64,000 nt of DNA from Hirudinaria manillensis (GCA_034509925.1 CM067527.1:9491001-9555000), one strand, 5' to 3'. Shown: positions 13,909 through 27,229, counted from the stretch's first letter. Made by a program: numbers and translations. Notes: a model not told the origin generated them from the letters alone.

Positions 13909-16900
13909 CTTTCGTGCTAATAAATGCTGACTTGTTAGCTGTTCTTTGTACGTTGACCTAAACTATTGTGATATAACCAAATAATTGTAACCATTATATT
14001 GTTTATTATGCTTGCCATGTAATTACCCTCTTGAGCATCTTCAGGCATTATTACTATCAGTAACTGTTATAGTGTAACTCCATTATAGTTTATTTTATCT
14101 GAATTATTATTATTATTATTATTGTTGTAATTTAATTATGTTTAACTAAACAGACAAGAAGGCTGTCAAACAGCTTGGGTTTGCTTACTTCCTCTACCTC
14201 CTCATCTATTCTGGTCTCGAGTTCACCTTGACATTCCTCACTCACAGCAGATTTTCCTTTGACAAGTTAATTCCTTTACGATTGTTATTTTATTATACAA
14301 AGTTAAGCTATTCTTTCACATTTAATGTTTATTATTAATGTTAGCTTGTTATGTTTAATAAATACTGTTTATTATGTTATTTTATGAACCGAGAGTTCAT
14401 GATTATTGAACCATGATAATGATAATGATGATGATTCTCTCCGACAAACTCTCCGTCTCTCCCAACCCAATCCACCCAACCCCTCACGAACTCAAACTGC
14501 CACCCTCCCATCCAACCCATCGAATAGTCTATTGCTTATCACAACTCCAAAGAATTGTTTTAAGTACCAGTTTGAAATTGTGTTGTTCTGTAAAATATTT
14601 TATGTAATTTTTCTCCTCTTTCGAAGAAGTACTGAAAAAAAAACAATAAACAACGGTTAAATGGATAAAATATTAAAATGTGAACTTTTTTTTAATATGC
14701 TAATTATGCCTTCCATTGATTTAAAATTGTCAGAATGCAACAGGGAAGAATGTTCTTCTTCATGGGCGTTGTGATGATAATGATACACGGTAAGCCTTGT
14801 TTTGGCCAGCATTTAGGAAGATAATATAAATATCAGCAGTATCAATGTTGATAAATCCTTGGTGTGTTTAAATTACATCATTAAATCTTTTATTTATTTA
14901 TTAGTTAGTTAGTGCAGTGTTTATGATAATCTCACTGTCTGTTATGACGTCTAGGGTTAATTGATAATATATTTGATATCACTGAGGATTGTTTACTCTA
15001 AAAGGTGGTGTTGTCAGGAGGGTAAAGTCAGGAAATGAAATAAAAACAGTCCTTCAGGTTGATATATCTTGTTTACTTATTTATTTATTTATTTGTTTAT
15101 TTAATTATTTATTTATTTATTTGTTTGTATAAAATGTTTGCAGCTTAAATTGGATCAATGACGCTGTCAATAATATTACTATTATTACAATATCTGGCAT
15201 TGAGACATTAATCGTTGGTCAAAACAATCATTGACATGACAGGTCATCATTTCTAAAATCATCATCATCATCATCATCATAAATTCTTCGTCATCATTTT
15301 TAATATCTCTGCAAGATCCTCCGATCGGCTTATTAATCATAAACGTTCAAAGTCACTTATTTGAAGTTCAGGAGCTGCTTTTAATCCTATATTAATCTTT
15401 TATTAATCCAATTAATTCATTAAAACCACATTTAATCAAATAGAAATTGATTGAAATATTAGCAAACTTATGATTTACAAAAATTTGTGATCGTGGATGA
15501 TAATTAAGCACTATGCTTAGGAGTGATGAATTTAATAATTAATGGTTGATTAATTAATTTTAATTTATTTATAATTAAACTTGTTAATAATTATATTTAA
15601 TTGTTATTGTTGTCATTAAGGGTATATTCTTTCTCATCCCTTCCTTCATAATCATTGGAGTAGCATACAACCAGATGATGCTCTATCTTGGCCTCACACT
15701 TTTCTCATATGGTTAGTTGAATGTGTTTCTGTTAGTAATGGTTCTATTTATATAGTTAAATTAATTAACTGATTACATATTTTCATTAGTATTTATCATG
15801 TTCTTGCTTATTATGGTATACTATGCATCTTCTTTATCAAACTTATGTTATCAAACTTTATGTTAACTTATAAACTGTTAGTTATTATAATAGTTAATTA
15901 TTATTATTATTATGCCTAAGTGTTTGCTCAATTAATTAATCAACTCACATCTTTACTTTTCTGTGGTGAGATGAAAAAGTAGGCAGTTGAATAAATTGAC
16001 CGACATAATCGGTATATTTTACACTCTCGGAAGGAGCCTGTTTTGTATTGAGATTTCAGTCACTCGTGGCTCAGAGACTGCTACCTTGTGAACAATATGC
16101 TAATTGAAGCTCGCAATGACTTGACATAATTGCATGCATTATCCATGTTGTTTGTTTTGAATCCAGTAGGTTAAACTAGCATTTTTGTGTTGAAAATTAC
16201 TATCGCAGCCTTGAACCTTGTGAGGTCAAATTAATTGCCGCATCCAAGCATCGATCGCGTCGTTCCTAATCTTCGAATCTTTTCAAAAGCTTCTGCAGTG
16301 GTTGTGCCTTGCGCCACGGCAGAGATTTCCCACTACGGCTCGGACGATCAGAAGGGTGCCATCATGGGCATCTTTAGATCTCTGGGAGCATTGTCCAGAA
16401 CTCTTGGACCAGTGACTGCTTCTACAGGTAAAATTCTACAGTTTGAGATTATTTAAAAGATTGACAATTTATTATTATTTTATTAATGTATTTAACATCA
16501 ATTCATATTGTTAAATTTTTATTAGTCCATCAGAATGGCTTTTAGAAATTTTGTTTAGAACGATGTGGTGATGATGATGATGCTGACATTGGTGTGGGGT
16601 CCATTCAGTAGTTGTTTCATTGTTAAACTCATAGTATTGGAAATGACAAACATTTGAAATTTGCTAAGTTACATTTTGCATTCATCAGCTATCTAACAAT
16701 AGTTACCAAAAGCAGATAATTAAGCCTACACGAGTGGCCAGCAAACAGTATAAGAAGCACCCTGAGGCTTTGCTTTCATATATTTAATATTCATGACTTT
16801 GATTTAATTGTGTCATTCATTCAGTTAATAATTCATTCCAGTTTACTGGTGCCTCAGTCCAACGTTGTGTTATTGCATTGGAGCTGTTGCTCTTCTTGTT

Positions 16901-16942
16901 CCTATGATGCTCCTGAAGGTCATTGCACCGAAGATCAGTTGA
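11091..16942 (+). CDS. MFSD10: MFSD10-like major facilitator superfamily transporter, complete
   Basis: This is a twelve-helix MFS membrane transporter of the MFSD10 (TETRAN) family, an organic-anion-type carrier. Twelve exons join in phase: 11091-11228, 11591-11687, 11932-12035, 12175-12333, 13010-13198, 13735-13825, 14154-14265, 14734-14789, 15005-15057, 15621-15711, 16290-16427, 16842-16942. They give 442 residues, close to the usual length of about 455. Diagnostic matches are LLAFTVILPLLPSIL in helix 1, TPKWNSVLFGG before helix 2, the MFS motif A GTLSDVYGRKP at about residues 97-107, SRIIGGVSKGNISLSTVIV, GIAFSVGFLVGPLIGAW, and GAIMGIFRSLGALSRTLGP near the C terminus. Exons 8 and 9 are only 56 and 53 bp. 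The start is the first ATG and is followed directly by helix 1. It is transcribed divergently from ASPM. Confidence 0.95.
13859..13910 (+). repeat. (GATT)n microsatellite in MFSD10 intron 6
   Basis: About eleven near-perfect copies of the tetranucleotide GATT lie immediately after the donor region of MFSD10 exon 6. It is intronic with no coding content. Confidence 0.9.
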
Positions 16943-18347
16943 AATTCAGGAAGAGAGATGATGATCGATCTTGATTGATCTGCGGCCGTGAAGCAAGATT
17001 TCCTTCATTTGTTGTCTATGCACTGGTTTATGCATGTTCTATTTTATGATATTTTATTTCAATGGTCCATTTTTCTCTTTTGATCTCTCTTTTGATTGGG
17101 ATTTATGCTTTTTCTCAGAACCAATTTGTTTCAATGAATCAAATGTCAATCTTTCAAAGAAGCTTTTGTTGAAAGACTGCCATCATGTCAATGATCTTGC
17201 TTTAAAATGCTTTTGGATCTGAAAAAAATTAATTTTAATGTCACTCATGATTCGTTAGTTGTGTCCTCTATCGATTCAGTGGGGCCTGTGTACTACATAA
17301 TGGTTTTCAAATTTTTGCTGGGAAGCGAAAGTTCTATTATTGGGGCCAGTTTGACAACTAGAGATATCACGAGTTGTGTAAACAAGCTAATTGCCAACAA
17401 GGCTCTCAATGATTGGGGCCTCGATTATTTTTTTTTTTGTTTATTCTGTTTTTTGAACTGAAAAGAAGCAACTAGAGCAACATCGATTTCGTCAGAATTT
17501 CTGAGAAACCGCGTGGTCTGCTGGCTCGCTCAACCGATTGTAGCAGAGCAGCCAACAGCGAACTTCAGCTGACGCGGGCCACGTTGGCGGGCGCTAAAGT
17601 TCAAGGAGGTTTATTTCTTCCAATAAACAAAAACAAACGGCTTTTAAGATCAAAATATTTTCGCAGTGCGCCGCTTTTTTCATCTATGAGTACGGGGGCA
17701 GTTTGCGAATCAAGTTATGTAATTCGTGCTCGTGTCGTGTGCCGTCACCAAATAGTTAGCATAAACAAATGAATGGATGATTGCCGGTACAGGGCAAAAT
17801 GTGGGTCGCTCCAGCTGTTGTAGAGAAATCGCGAAATATTTCGGCAAGCTTAGATGCATGAGTGAGGAGTGACGAAATATCACGTGAGATGGCAAGGATT
17901 TTTTCCAGAAACGGGGATAATTCACTTTAAGAAAACAAAAAAACAGGGGTCACGTGAAATAAAGCAAAAATTAGGCGAAAACACTTCGATTGGTTCGAAG
18001 CACAGCGGACCAAGGAGGGTAAACAAGAAAGGATAATTATGTATGAATTCGTTTAACACAACCGTGGAACCTGACTCAGGCGCATACATCGTAAGGACCA
18101 TTCATGTAAGCAGCTGGTTCAAGCAAGCTAATTAATAATTAGTAGGCGCAAGTGCGACCAATCAGCTTTCTGAGAAAGAGCAAATCGGGTCATCTGTTGC
18201 TATTTCGGTTGAAGTTAATACATAATTAATGAGATAAGCGATTTCATTGGTCGTTGGCTTGCTGACGTACGCAGGCGTTTGATACGGGTCAAGGTGGAGT
18301 TTAGATAAACAAAAACATTGCACCACCAAGTAACAACAGGTTGACAT
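16943..18347. other. MFSD10 3' flank and CREBRF upstream region
   Basis: 16943-17460 follows the MFSD10 stop and is probably 3' UTR; its short ORFs show no domain. 17460-18350 is less AT-rich and precedes the CREBRF 5' UTR exon. It contains two identical TCACGTGA palindromes, annotated separately, and a TGACTCA at 18069-18075 of the AP-1 type. No TATA box could be fixed. Confidence 0.5.
17880..17957. promoter_or_regulatory. Pair of TCACGTGA E-box palindromes upstream of CREBRF
   Basis: TCACGTGA occurs at 17880-17887 and again at 17950-17957, exactly 70 bases apart start to start, some 400-500 bases upstream of the CREBRF 5' UTR exon. The octamer is the core bound by MiT/TFE, USF and related bHLH-zip factors. 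The sequences are seen directly. A regulatory role is inference from the motif, its duplication and its position. Confidence 0.45.
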
Positions 18348-18599
18348 TTGGACAAAGCGATTTATCGGGAAAGCGCCAGAGTAAGTAACATTTTCATGAC
18401 ATTTCATTTTAAACTTTATCTTAAGAGTTCCATATCCAAGTCTATCGTATTCTTTAAAAAAATCTACGAAATATTTGCCAGGACAATGTCATATGCGCGA
18501 ATAATGATTCAGCAAATTATTTATTCTTTAAAATTTCTACATTACCACGTTATTTTGTTAACAGTATGAACTAATAGTGAATTTCGTATTTCATTTTAG

Positions 18600-21500
18600 G
18601 TACGATTTAACAAAGAAAGTAATTCTGTGAATGAATTCTGATTTTTTTGCAATCCTCACTCCTGGATTGGATGCCAAGATTGTTTTTGACGAAATGGTAG
18701 ATCCAAGTTTATACAGTTCATTAGACTCAGAATCTCCAAGTGGACAATTGATGTATGAATCCCTGGCAGATTTTTGTCTTCAATCTTCTGGAAACATGCA
18801 GAAGTCAAACAATAACAACGTTTTCCAACAACAAACTCAGCAACATCTTCCAATTCAGTTCAATCAGCATGTGAGCTTGCCTGCTTCCTATGACAATTCT
18901 AGTTTGATAAGCCCAACAATAGAGGAACTGACATTTGAAGATTGTTGCTCAGAGATGCTGAAGCTTCTTGACGAAAATGACATCAACAGCTTAGTAGACA
19001 TTAACACGACTCTGCAAAATGAAATTGAAAACAGTAAAGCCAATTTCCAAGCTCTCACCTCTCCCCCGAATAACAACAATAGTGATAACAACAACAACAA
19101 CAACGACAATATTTCCACAGATTATATTCTGAACAATTTTTATGACTTTGACGAGTGCAACAATCTGCAAGAGAATTTGCTTCTCAACAACAACCTGACA
19201 TTGGCTCAGCTAAACAATCCTGATTTTGCCATCAATTCCTTTGATAGGACTCAACTTGAACCAGGTCAGTCAGTCACGGTGATGCCCATTGAAATTATCG
19301 GAGCGGGAAACAACGTCTCGGCCCTGAACACGATCATCGTCGAGCCAAAGCTCATTGCACAATCAATTTCTAGTGGTGGCATGAAGCGAGAGCCGGAGCT
19401 GTTTGTGTATTCTACTCAGGGCTTGAATGCCCTTTCTCCCGAACCAAAGCAGATTGTTTTCAAGGGTGAAGGCTATGACCCAGTGCCACATCATCCTAGC
19501 AAGGGCAAAGTACTTTTAGGTTCCACATTGAGTCAAAATCAGCTAAAGAGCATTCTCAAAGGAATGGAACCGAACAGAAATTTTGGTACAACAAAACAGT
19601 CGAACGATGAGATTGTCAGCAAAGTCTCGAGGCAGGAAGGATCTGAATCAATCCTTGAGGCATATCTCTTGGCCACTCCTAAGGAATTACCCAAGCCCCC
19701 GGTACAGACCGTGGATGCTTATGAGGAAATGGGGGCACTGTGGGATATCTGCGATGAAGAGGAAGCAGTTTCCTCTGCCAGCTGTGATAAGAAGGAGATG
19801 GAGAAACCAGTGACAAGAAAAGCAAGGAAGCATTTGGACTCTGAAACCAGTGTGGAATTCATGACAGGTATTTTGAAATCCTTGCACTTTTTTTGTCTTG
19901 TTGATATTTGTTGTTTGAATTTCTGAACTCTTACTTAAATGTTTGATTGGGAGAATCAGTAGTGATGATCTGATCTTTATCGCTAAGGTGATGAATCGGA
20001 TGATCCTTGCCAAGTTACAGGTGAGATTAACTAATTTATTTTTTGTTTGATTTGTTTCATGTGATGATAGTTATTGTTTTTTACATTATTTTCTTTGGTT
20101 ATATGTCATCTTGTGCTTAAAGTTGGATGAAGAGGATGGAGGAAATTATGTTTTAAAAAGATATTTCCTAATAAGAATGACTCATTGAACCTACATGGTA
20201 GCGAGATTGAATCACTAATGGAAAGCCCGGGTAATACCGCATCGGCACAAACTCAAGCGCATTTCATTTTTACAAAAAACTTTCCATTTGAGCAAATTCC
20301 CGGTAAACCTTTAATATTTCCGAGATGAATGGCTAAGAGATGGGTAATGTGACCGTGAGTGTAACAGTGATTGAATAAAATGGCATTGTTGGAATGTTTA
20401 GACTTGAGATGTATTTCTAGAACTAAGAAATAAGATTGCAGTTAAATATGATAACATCATCCAAGCTCACTTGGATTACAACCAAAATAGCCTAAATGTT
20501 ATTAAGTGGATCAGAGAGCAATGCATAAGCTAAAGTGATAAGCGCACTTTCACTTAGGACTCGGACGTTAAAGAGACATTTGCAAAAATCATTTAAATAG
20601 CTTGAATTATAGAGTATAGCTTAATAGGTTTAAAGTGACTCTGAGATACATCTGAATGCATCTTGCAAATGACAATGACAATGATGATCTTATTGATGCA
20701 TGCAGACGATGAAGATGAAGCAGCAGAGTTCCTCATGGATCTAAAGAACAAGGACGAAGGACAGAGATTCTTCTGGCAGTACAATGTTCTCTCCAAAGGG
20801 CCAAAGGGTAGGAGGCTGTGCCAGTCCATCGAAAACCCCGATCCCCACGTCCTCGGGGATTTCCAGGACCCGGTCTTCCACCAAGAGCAAGACAAATACA
20901 AGCACAATGGAAAGGCAAGGAGAGGAGATGGAAACGACATCACTCCGAATCCTTACAAGCTCTTTGCCACCGGCATCGAACTGCAGAAGTTAAACAAACA
21001 GATCAACTCGATGGCCCCAGGCAACGATTGGCCGAGCAGTCAGAAGAACAAGACTCTCAAAGAGAGGAACAAATTGGCCTCCAGGGCTTGCCGTCTCAAG
21101 AAGAAAGCTCAGCACGAGGCCAACAAACTCAAACTTCACGGTCTCAAGCTGGAACACAGTGAGTACATATTCAGCTGCCAAAGCTACAAAGGCTCGTATG
21201 CAAAGATTCTTCATTCACCTTGAATGTACAAAATATTTTTTATACAAAGATTCTACATTCAAGGTGAATGAGTTTTTAGGACCTCAAGGACCTTCTATAT
21301 TAGATTCATGCTGATGATTCAATACATTTTATTAGATTAGTGAGGGATGAGTATTATTTTATTGATTTTATTTTGTATCTAAGTGCTTACCTCTTCTTTT
21401 TTATTAATTAATTAATTAATTTTATGATTTCTTTCTTGAAAAAGCATACTTGATTTGTAGGTCAGGTGATGAAAGTGATTTCTCTCGTGAAGGAATTACT

Positions 21501-22823
21501 CATCAAGAAAGCCAAAAAGGAAATCCCTCCTGACATGAGCATGCTCCAACAATTTAATGCTTTCCTTAAGAAGAACCACTGTGAGTGCCTTCTTTTTTTA
21601 AATTAAAAAAATAGATTTTTATATGAATAAATATCTCAATTTGTTTAAAAATATATCAGAGGAGTAATCATTTCTTGGCCTACTTACCTTTGTGGTAGAC
21701 AGAATTATTGTTGTTATTTTTATAGTAACCTGTGTTGTATGTCTAGTTATTGCAGCCAGAAAGTATCTTTAAATTTTCTATCTGAATCAACACACAAATA
21801 GCATCATTTTTTTACAAATTTTGCATTTAATTTTATTTCTTTCAAATGTTGCATAATTCCTAATAATAACCGTAACTGTGAATCTACAAAAATCCTCAGT
21901 TTTGCTCGATAACTTCCTTATCCGTTGTTTGACCAACCAACACAAGCTTGTCAACGAATGTTATAAGAATGCAATCGACGTTCTTATTGTTTATTGCAGT
22001 GTGCTTCCAAAATATTTACATTTAATATAAAAGAAGATAATATTATTGAAAAATACTATAATAATATATTATAGGTATGTTAACAATTTGGTTATCAGGA
22101 TATGCAAGATATAAAATATTTTTACTGAAGAAGCATTTTCATATATTATTGGCAAATGTCCAAATATTATTTTGTACTCATCTTTTCTCAAGTGGTGCTA
22201 TGGTTGGTCAGAATTCTAGAATAATAGAAAGCTGCGAGTTTTTAAATTTAAATTTTTCTTCGCAACAATGTATTATTTACATTTATTATATTTTTTAAAT
22301 GTTAATTAGAAGTCTTTGTATTTATTTTTATTTGTGAGTTATGGCATGATTAGATGTGACGTGAAATGAAATCATCATCATCATCATCACATTCCCAACA
22401 GAATTCTTTGTCCTTTGACACAAATAAATGTGCAAAGTCAATGAATTTGAATTATGCTTTAGTTTGTGCATATCAGAATTGTAGAATTAGTCAACTCTTG
22501 ACACCAAACAAACAATGCACAATTGGCCTACTTTGTCCTAAACATAAAATTTGCAATTCTTTTTATCACCAGTGTTATCATCAACATGTTCACCACTGGT
22601 TGTTTCTTATTTTCAAAAGAAACTCAAAGAAGCAATTTGTCTTCAAGTCAAAAGTTTTGTTAAGTAAAACATCAGAATCATACAAACATGTCTTCATACC
22701 AATGTTTTTGTTTTTTGTTTTTCAGCTCTCAATGTGGCAGGAAGGACTGCAGATTATGTGAATTCAATCCTTGCCAAAGTGGCATCTGGTGACAAAAGCG
22801 GGGGTATTGGCGGAAGATCGTAA
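18600..22823 (+). CDS. CREBRF: CREBRF-like bZIP protein (CREB3 regulatory factor), complete
   Basis: CREBRF (Luman recruitment factor) binds CREB3/Luman, and in animals controls stress and nutrient responses in the nucleus. A 5' UTR exon ends at the strong donor at 18380/18381 (A|GTAAGT). Exon 2 starts at 18600 with ATG at 18631. Coding exons are 18631-19867, 19988-20020 (33 bp), 20706-21158, 21461-21580 and 22726-22823, giving 646 residues against about 640 in vertebrates. Diagnostic features: QYNVLSKGPKGRRLC and NPDPHVL before the bZIP; basic region KERNKLASRACRLKKKAQ at about residues 542-559; conserved C-terminal block LNVAGRTADYVNSILAKV. The N-terminal half is acidic and Asn/Gln-rich, with an Asn run coded at about 19069-19107, as expected for an activation region. 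All phases agree (1, 1, 1, 1). Confidence 0.95.
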
Positions 22824-24421
22824 GAGGAGTCACTACCCCGGAGATCATTCTTTCTTCTGTTCTCATCTTGTTTTATCACTTTTTTGTTTTTTTTTCATTA
22901 ACTCTTGCAAAAATAATTTTCTTCTTGAAATTTTTAAGAACTAGTTCAAAATTTGACGACTGTGATTAGACTGTATTTTTAAATTTCTTGTTTATTCATC
23001 GAACGCTTTGCTCGTAGTTGACGATACATTTTGTCTTCATTGTTGATTCTCATTATCAAGACTTCTTCTATTCACAAAGTTTATTTGAATGTTTTGCTGG
23101 ACAATGTGGCTCTGTTCACCACCCAAAAAAAAACAAAAACAGAGGGATTTCTTTTTTTTTTTGAGTCTAGTTGTCATCAGTTTGTTTTCATTCGAGTCGT
23201 TTATTTCACCTCCAATTGATTTCAGATTGTTTGTTTTTGTTCATTTGTCGTTCGTTCTTATGGATTTGGATTCGAAGTTGGAGAGGAAGATGATGATGAT
23301 GAAGAGGTGTACATAAGATCAAGGGCTTGAAGAGACGCGATAGCAGGAGTTGGAGGGCCGCATTTTCTTTTAAACGAGCGTGCGCATTAAATATTAGAAG
23401 GATTTGTGCTATATTATCCCATGTCGTTTCGACTACGTGCGTGCATTGCATATACATAAGATTGCTCATGTGCTGTGGTACATTTTCCCATCTGATGTCA
23501 CCATTACATGCCAATTACTAGCGACTGGTTCATTCTTGCCTCGATTTTACCGACTTTTCTTGATCGTCATAGGCTTGATACGTTCGCTAACAGGTGAAGC
23601 CATCGGAGGCAGTAGGGGAGCCTCGAAGCGGAAGGATTGGATTTGAATTTAGAACGAGATTGGGCGGCGAGGTCGATCCAAATCTGGCAGAATTGCATTA
23701 TCTCTAAGTTTTTTTTCACGTTCGGAACACTTAATGTTTTCTCCGTGCACGCCTTAGATGGACGTGGTTTTGTCTTTTTTTTTTTCAATTTTCTAAGCGA
23801 CCGGATTTTGTTCTGGGAAAAATTTCTGGAGCCCTTTAGCACTTGTGATATGTACCATAATTGAGCGTCAACCTACTGCAGAAGTTCCAAATTCCCTTAC
23901 TTTTGCTGACAGTCGGCGAACGTTTCTTTTTGTCTGTGAGAGACTATTGCAAAATTTTTTCATCTATTTCAATTTTTAAGAGTTAAATTTACTCTAGAAT
24001 TTGCTATTTTTCATGAAAATTGACGAACATGTTCACTGCATTATAAAGGATGGCCTTGAGTATTCGTTCCATTGGAAAAAGCTTTTGTTTGGACAAATTA
24101 AATTGTGTTATAAAAAAATCTCGAAAAAAGTCTAACTTTTTGGAAAGAGGTCAACATACCATTATGAAAAGGGAAATTATGAGAATAGTCCAGACACAGC
24201 AAGTCACATCAACATTGATTCAATATTATTTAAACAACAATTTCTATAAATTCTGAGTCACCACATGAATAACCACAAGTTAAGCAACAAATCACAAATG
24301 TACAAGTCTAAAAAGTTGTGAAACAAATTAACAAGTTCAATGTTTATTATTCAATTCCTTTCACTTTTTTTTTTAATGGATTCATCTGCTCTACAAATGA
24401 TTGTAAAATCATGTGGAGGTA
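22824..24421. other. Convergent 3' flanks of CREBRF and CHMP1B
   Basis: The two genes end toward each other here. The stretch holds T-rich and A-rich tracts (for example 23145-23165 and 23776-23790) and short overlapping ORFs without domain signal. The ORFs at 23206-23514 (-), 23567-23842 (-) and 24050-24256 (+) show no recognisable domain. On the minus strand an AATAAA within about 24341-24349 is a likely CHMP1B polyadenylation signal. I see no gene. Confidence 0.5.
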
Positions 24422-26660
24422 TTAAGCTTGTCTCAGTCTGGCCAGCCTCTGAGTGAGTTCATCCTTCAAGAAATAAAATCATTTGCAAATTATTCATCTT
24501 TTAAACTTTATGTGTGGAACTTTGTAGGATAACTTTTGTCATCCCTAAGCATAGAAATGAATGTCACTGAAGAAGAAACTGAACCTGCTCCTGCGAAGCA
24601 TGGCTCATTGTGCCTACGGAAGCTGTCTGGGCTTGTGGGAGGTCCATGTTCAGTTCAATGCTGAGAATAACGAGAATCAGAAACAAATTAACATTGATCT
24701 TAGGACTTGTGAAGTGCAGAAATAGTACAAATGTAGTAACAACAGTTAGTTTCTTAATAAACTATAAAGTTTTATTCTCCATCTGATTGATACTCAAGAC
24801 ACAAAACAGCATATTCAGTATTACAATTATTTAGGCTACAGTTTTGGCAAATTGTTTTCTAAATTTAATCATCATCATCACCACCACCACCACCATCATC
24901 ATCATAATCACTAACCCGGCTTCATCTGCAGCCTCCTGCATGAGTGCGTCGACCTGGGACTGAGGTGTTGTGAGTGTTGATGTGGCACTCATCGTGTTTT
25001 CCATCACCTGCGACTGAACGTCCAAGTTTTCAAACTGCTGCTCGAACCTGTCCATCAACTGGGATATCTGGAGATTATAGAAGCAATGTTGTTGGTGTTG
25101 TTAGCGATGCTCATTGCCATTGCAACAATATTCACATTTTAAAAATATTATTGTTGGATCCCTAGATTGAAGAATAATTAAAATTATATTGATGATTAAT
25201 TAATTTAGTAATTAATTAGTTTATTGGCAATATAATTTGATGATTGATTAAAGTCTTTGGTTATGAATCTCGACAAATAGAGTTATCTCGGAAAGTAGAG
25301 CGAGAGTTAGAGAAACAGCAGATTTCAAGACTTAATCAATTAAGCATTTTACATCTTCCAAGCCATCTGACAACTTTCAATAAACCTGACCTTCTATAAT
25401 TAGTTTGAGGACCCCGGGTTATTACATTATAAAAACTATGTTGTCATATAAAAAAATGTGGTATTTATATTTAAAATGAATGCTTAATTTTTAATTTATT
25501 ATGATTATACTCAGGTCAATTAAAATAAAAACTATGATATAAGGTGATGCCTACAATATAGTTGTAGTAATAACTCAACAACTCACCGATGTAGTTGCTA
25601 AACAACAAGAACAAACTCTCAACAAGAACAAACCTTTTCAAGGTTCATTGATCTCATGGCTGACTCCATTGCTTTGACCACACCAGACATGGAATTTGTT
25701 ACCTGTCAGAGGAACATGGTTATGATAGTGATTACGACGACGATGATGATGATGATGGTAATTGTGATTATGTAATGAATAATTTTACACTACCAACTTC
25801 ATGACATTTTTCAATTATATTTCTTGGTTCAACATTAAAAGGTGATTAATTCATTTTTTCAATAAGTTTTAATAAGAACAAAACATTTTCAAAGAAACAA
25901 AAAAAACTTATTAGAAAATAATAATAATAATAATAATTTAAATTATTTCCAAAAATTTACTGAATTTAATAAAACCTGTCTGGTGGTGACAGCAGTTTGA
26001 ACTCTCGCAGAAACAGCATCAATCCTGGCACTCATCTGCCTGTAGTTCAGGGATTGGTTCTTTTGTCGAATGGCATTCTCTGCATGAATTTTGGCACCCT
26101 CCATGTTGCCTTTTTGAATAGCCTGAGTGGGGTTTTTAAAGGTTTAATTTAGTCACAAATTCATGTTTAATAATATAGATTAACGTGTGTCAGTATGGAT
26201 ATTATAGCAACAATATCTTTTAACAAATTTTATAGAGAGAATTATTCGGATTATTTAGCAATAGTCATAAAAATACCTTTTTAAGTTTGTTTTTTTCCTC
26301 CTTTTCAGTCTTTTCACACTTCTTTGCATTTCTTTCCAAGTCTTTGGCAGCAAATTTTAAATTGAATAGATGTTCTATGATCAAGTTAAGGGTCTTGAAA
26401 TTTAATCCATTAAAAGTTTAGAGCTTAATGATTATTTTAGATAGTAAATCAATAAGTCCAAAATAATTGTTCAAAATTACGGGTGTAAAAAAACTTATAT
26501 CTCACATATTTCACCAGGTAGAATAACAGCAAAATAACAAATATAAGTATTATTTAATGAAAAGTAGCACCTGAAAATATAAACAAGCCTATATTTATTC
26601 GAACCAAACATAATATAAAGCATTTTAACAAAGGATACGTTCCATCTGCTTAAGAGACAT
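24422..26660 (-). CDS. CHMP1B: CHMP1B-like ESCRT-III subunit, complete
   Basis: This is a charged multivesicular body protein 1 family subunit of ESCRT-III, which polymerises on membranes and recruits MIT-domain proteins such as VPS4 and spastin. Seven exons on the minus strand join in phase: 26660-26639, 26374-26277, 26122-25976, 25702-25634, 25067-24916, 24660-24585, 24463-24422. They give 201 residues, against 199 in human. The first coding exon is only 22 bp (MSLKQME plus one base). Diagnostic segments: [19 protein letters not shown] (basic helix 1), [55 protein letters not shown], and the C-terminal MIT-interacting motif [11 protein letters not shown]. It is head-to-head with the fatty acyl-CoA reductase gene, 569 bp between start codons. 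A solo LTR sits in the intron between exons 4 and 5. Confidence 0.96.
25152..25426 (+). mobile_element. Solo LTR, relative of the 60.2-62.2 kb element, in a CHMP1B intron
   Basis: This 275-bp block starts TGTTGGATCCCTAGAT and ends CCCCGGGTTATTACA, and aligns along its length to the 299-bp LTRs at 60242 and 61912 with substitutions and small deletions. It is flanked by a 4-bp duplication TTAT (25148-25151 and 25427-25430). It has TG/CA ends and an internal AATAAA. No internal region is present, so it is best explained by LTR-LTR recombination. It is antisense to CHMP1B and diverged from the full element, hence older. Confidence 0.9.
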
Positions 26661-27229
26661 TGTCAAGATTTTCTTTCACAGAAAATATTACGAAAACCAA
26701 CTTCAAGACTCCTGTCGGAGAATCAGTGACTAATGATTGATTAATTTCACCGTGTCCGTGAATGTTTTTGTTTACATTGCTAAAAGTTTTCTTATTAAAT
26801 TCTTAAAATTAATAATACTCCAACACAATAATTCTAACAAATCAAATTGTCTTAAATTTTTACTTAAATTAAACAGAATTTGAATGATTTTAAAATAAGA
26901 TGTGAATAAATAACTTATTAAACGTAAGTGAAATAAAACTTGGTTTATTTGCAAAAATGAAAGTACATTAATTGTTAGAAGTGAAACTGCTCCCACCCCT
27001 GTCTGGGGCGATCGCGTGTTGTTTGAGTTAAATGCTCATTCCCCCTTTTTTTCGGGGTAAAATTCTTCGGCAGAAGTAATTGTCACATTATTGCGATTAT
27101 TTAATAACATGTCTCGATTTTGAGACTATAAGTACCCTTGAAACGAATCACCTGATATTTGCGCGATGCTGCCTGCTTAACGTGCTCTTAAGAATTACTT
27201 GAATTATTTCGAAGGCACAGATTTCCAAT
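26661..27229. promoter_or_regulatory. Short divergent intergenic region (CHMP1B / FAR)
   Basis: The 569 bp between the two start codons must hold both 5' UTRs and both promoters, so this is a candidate bidirectional promoter. Most of it is AT-rich. The segment 26990-27060 is locally GC-richer and contains the palindrome GCGATCGC at 27007-27014 followed by a C-run and T-run. No TATA element is clear. Confidence 0.45.
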
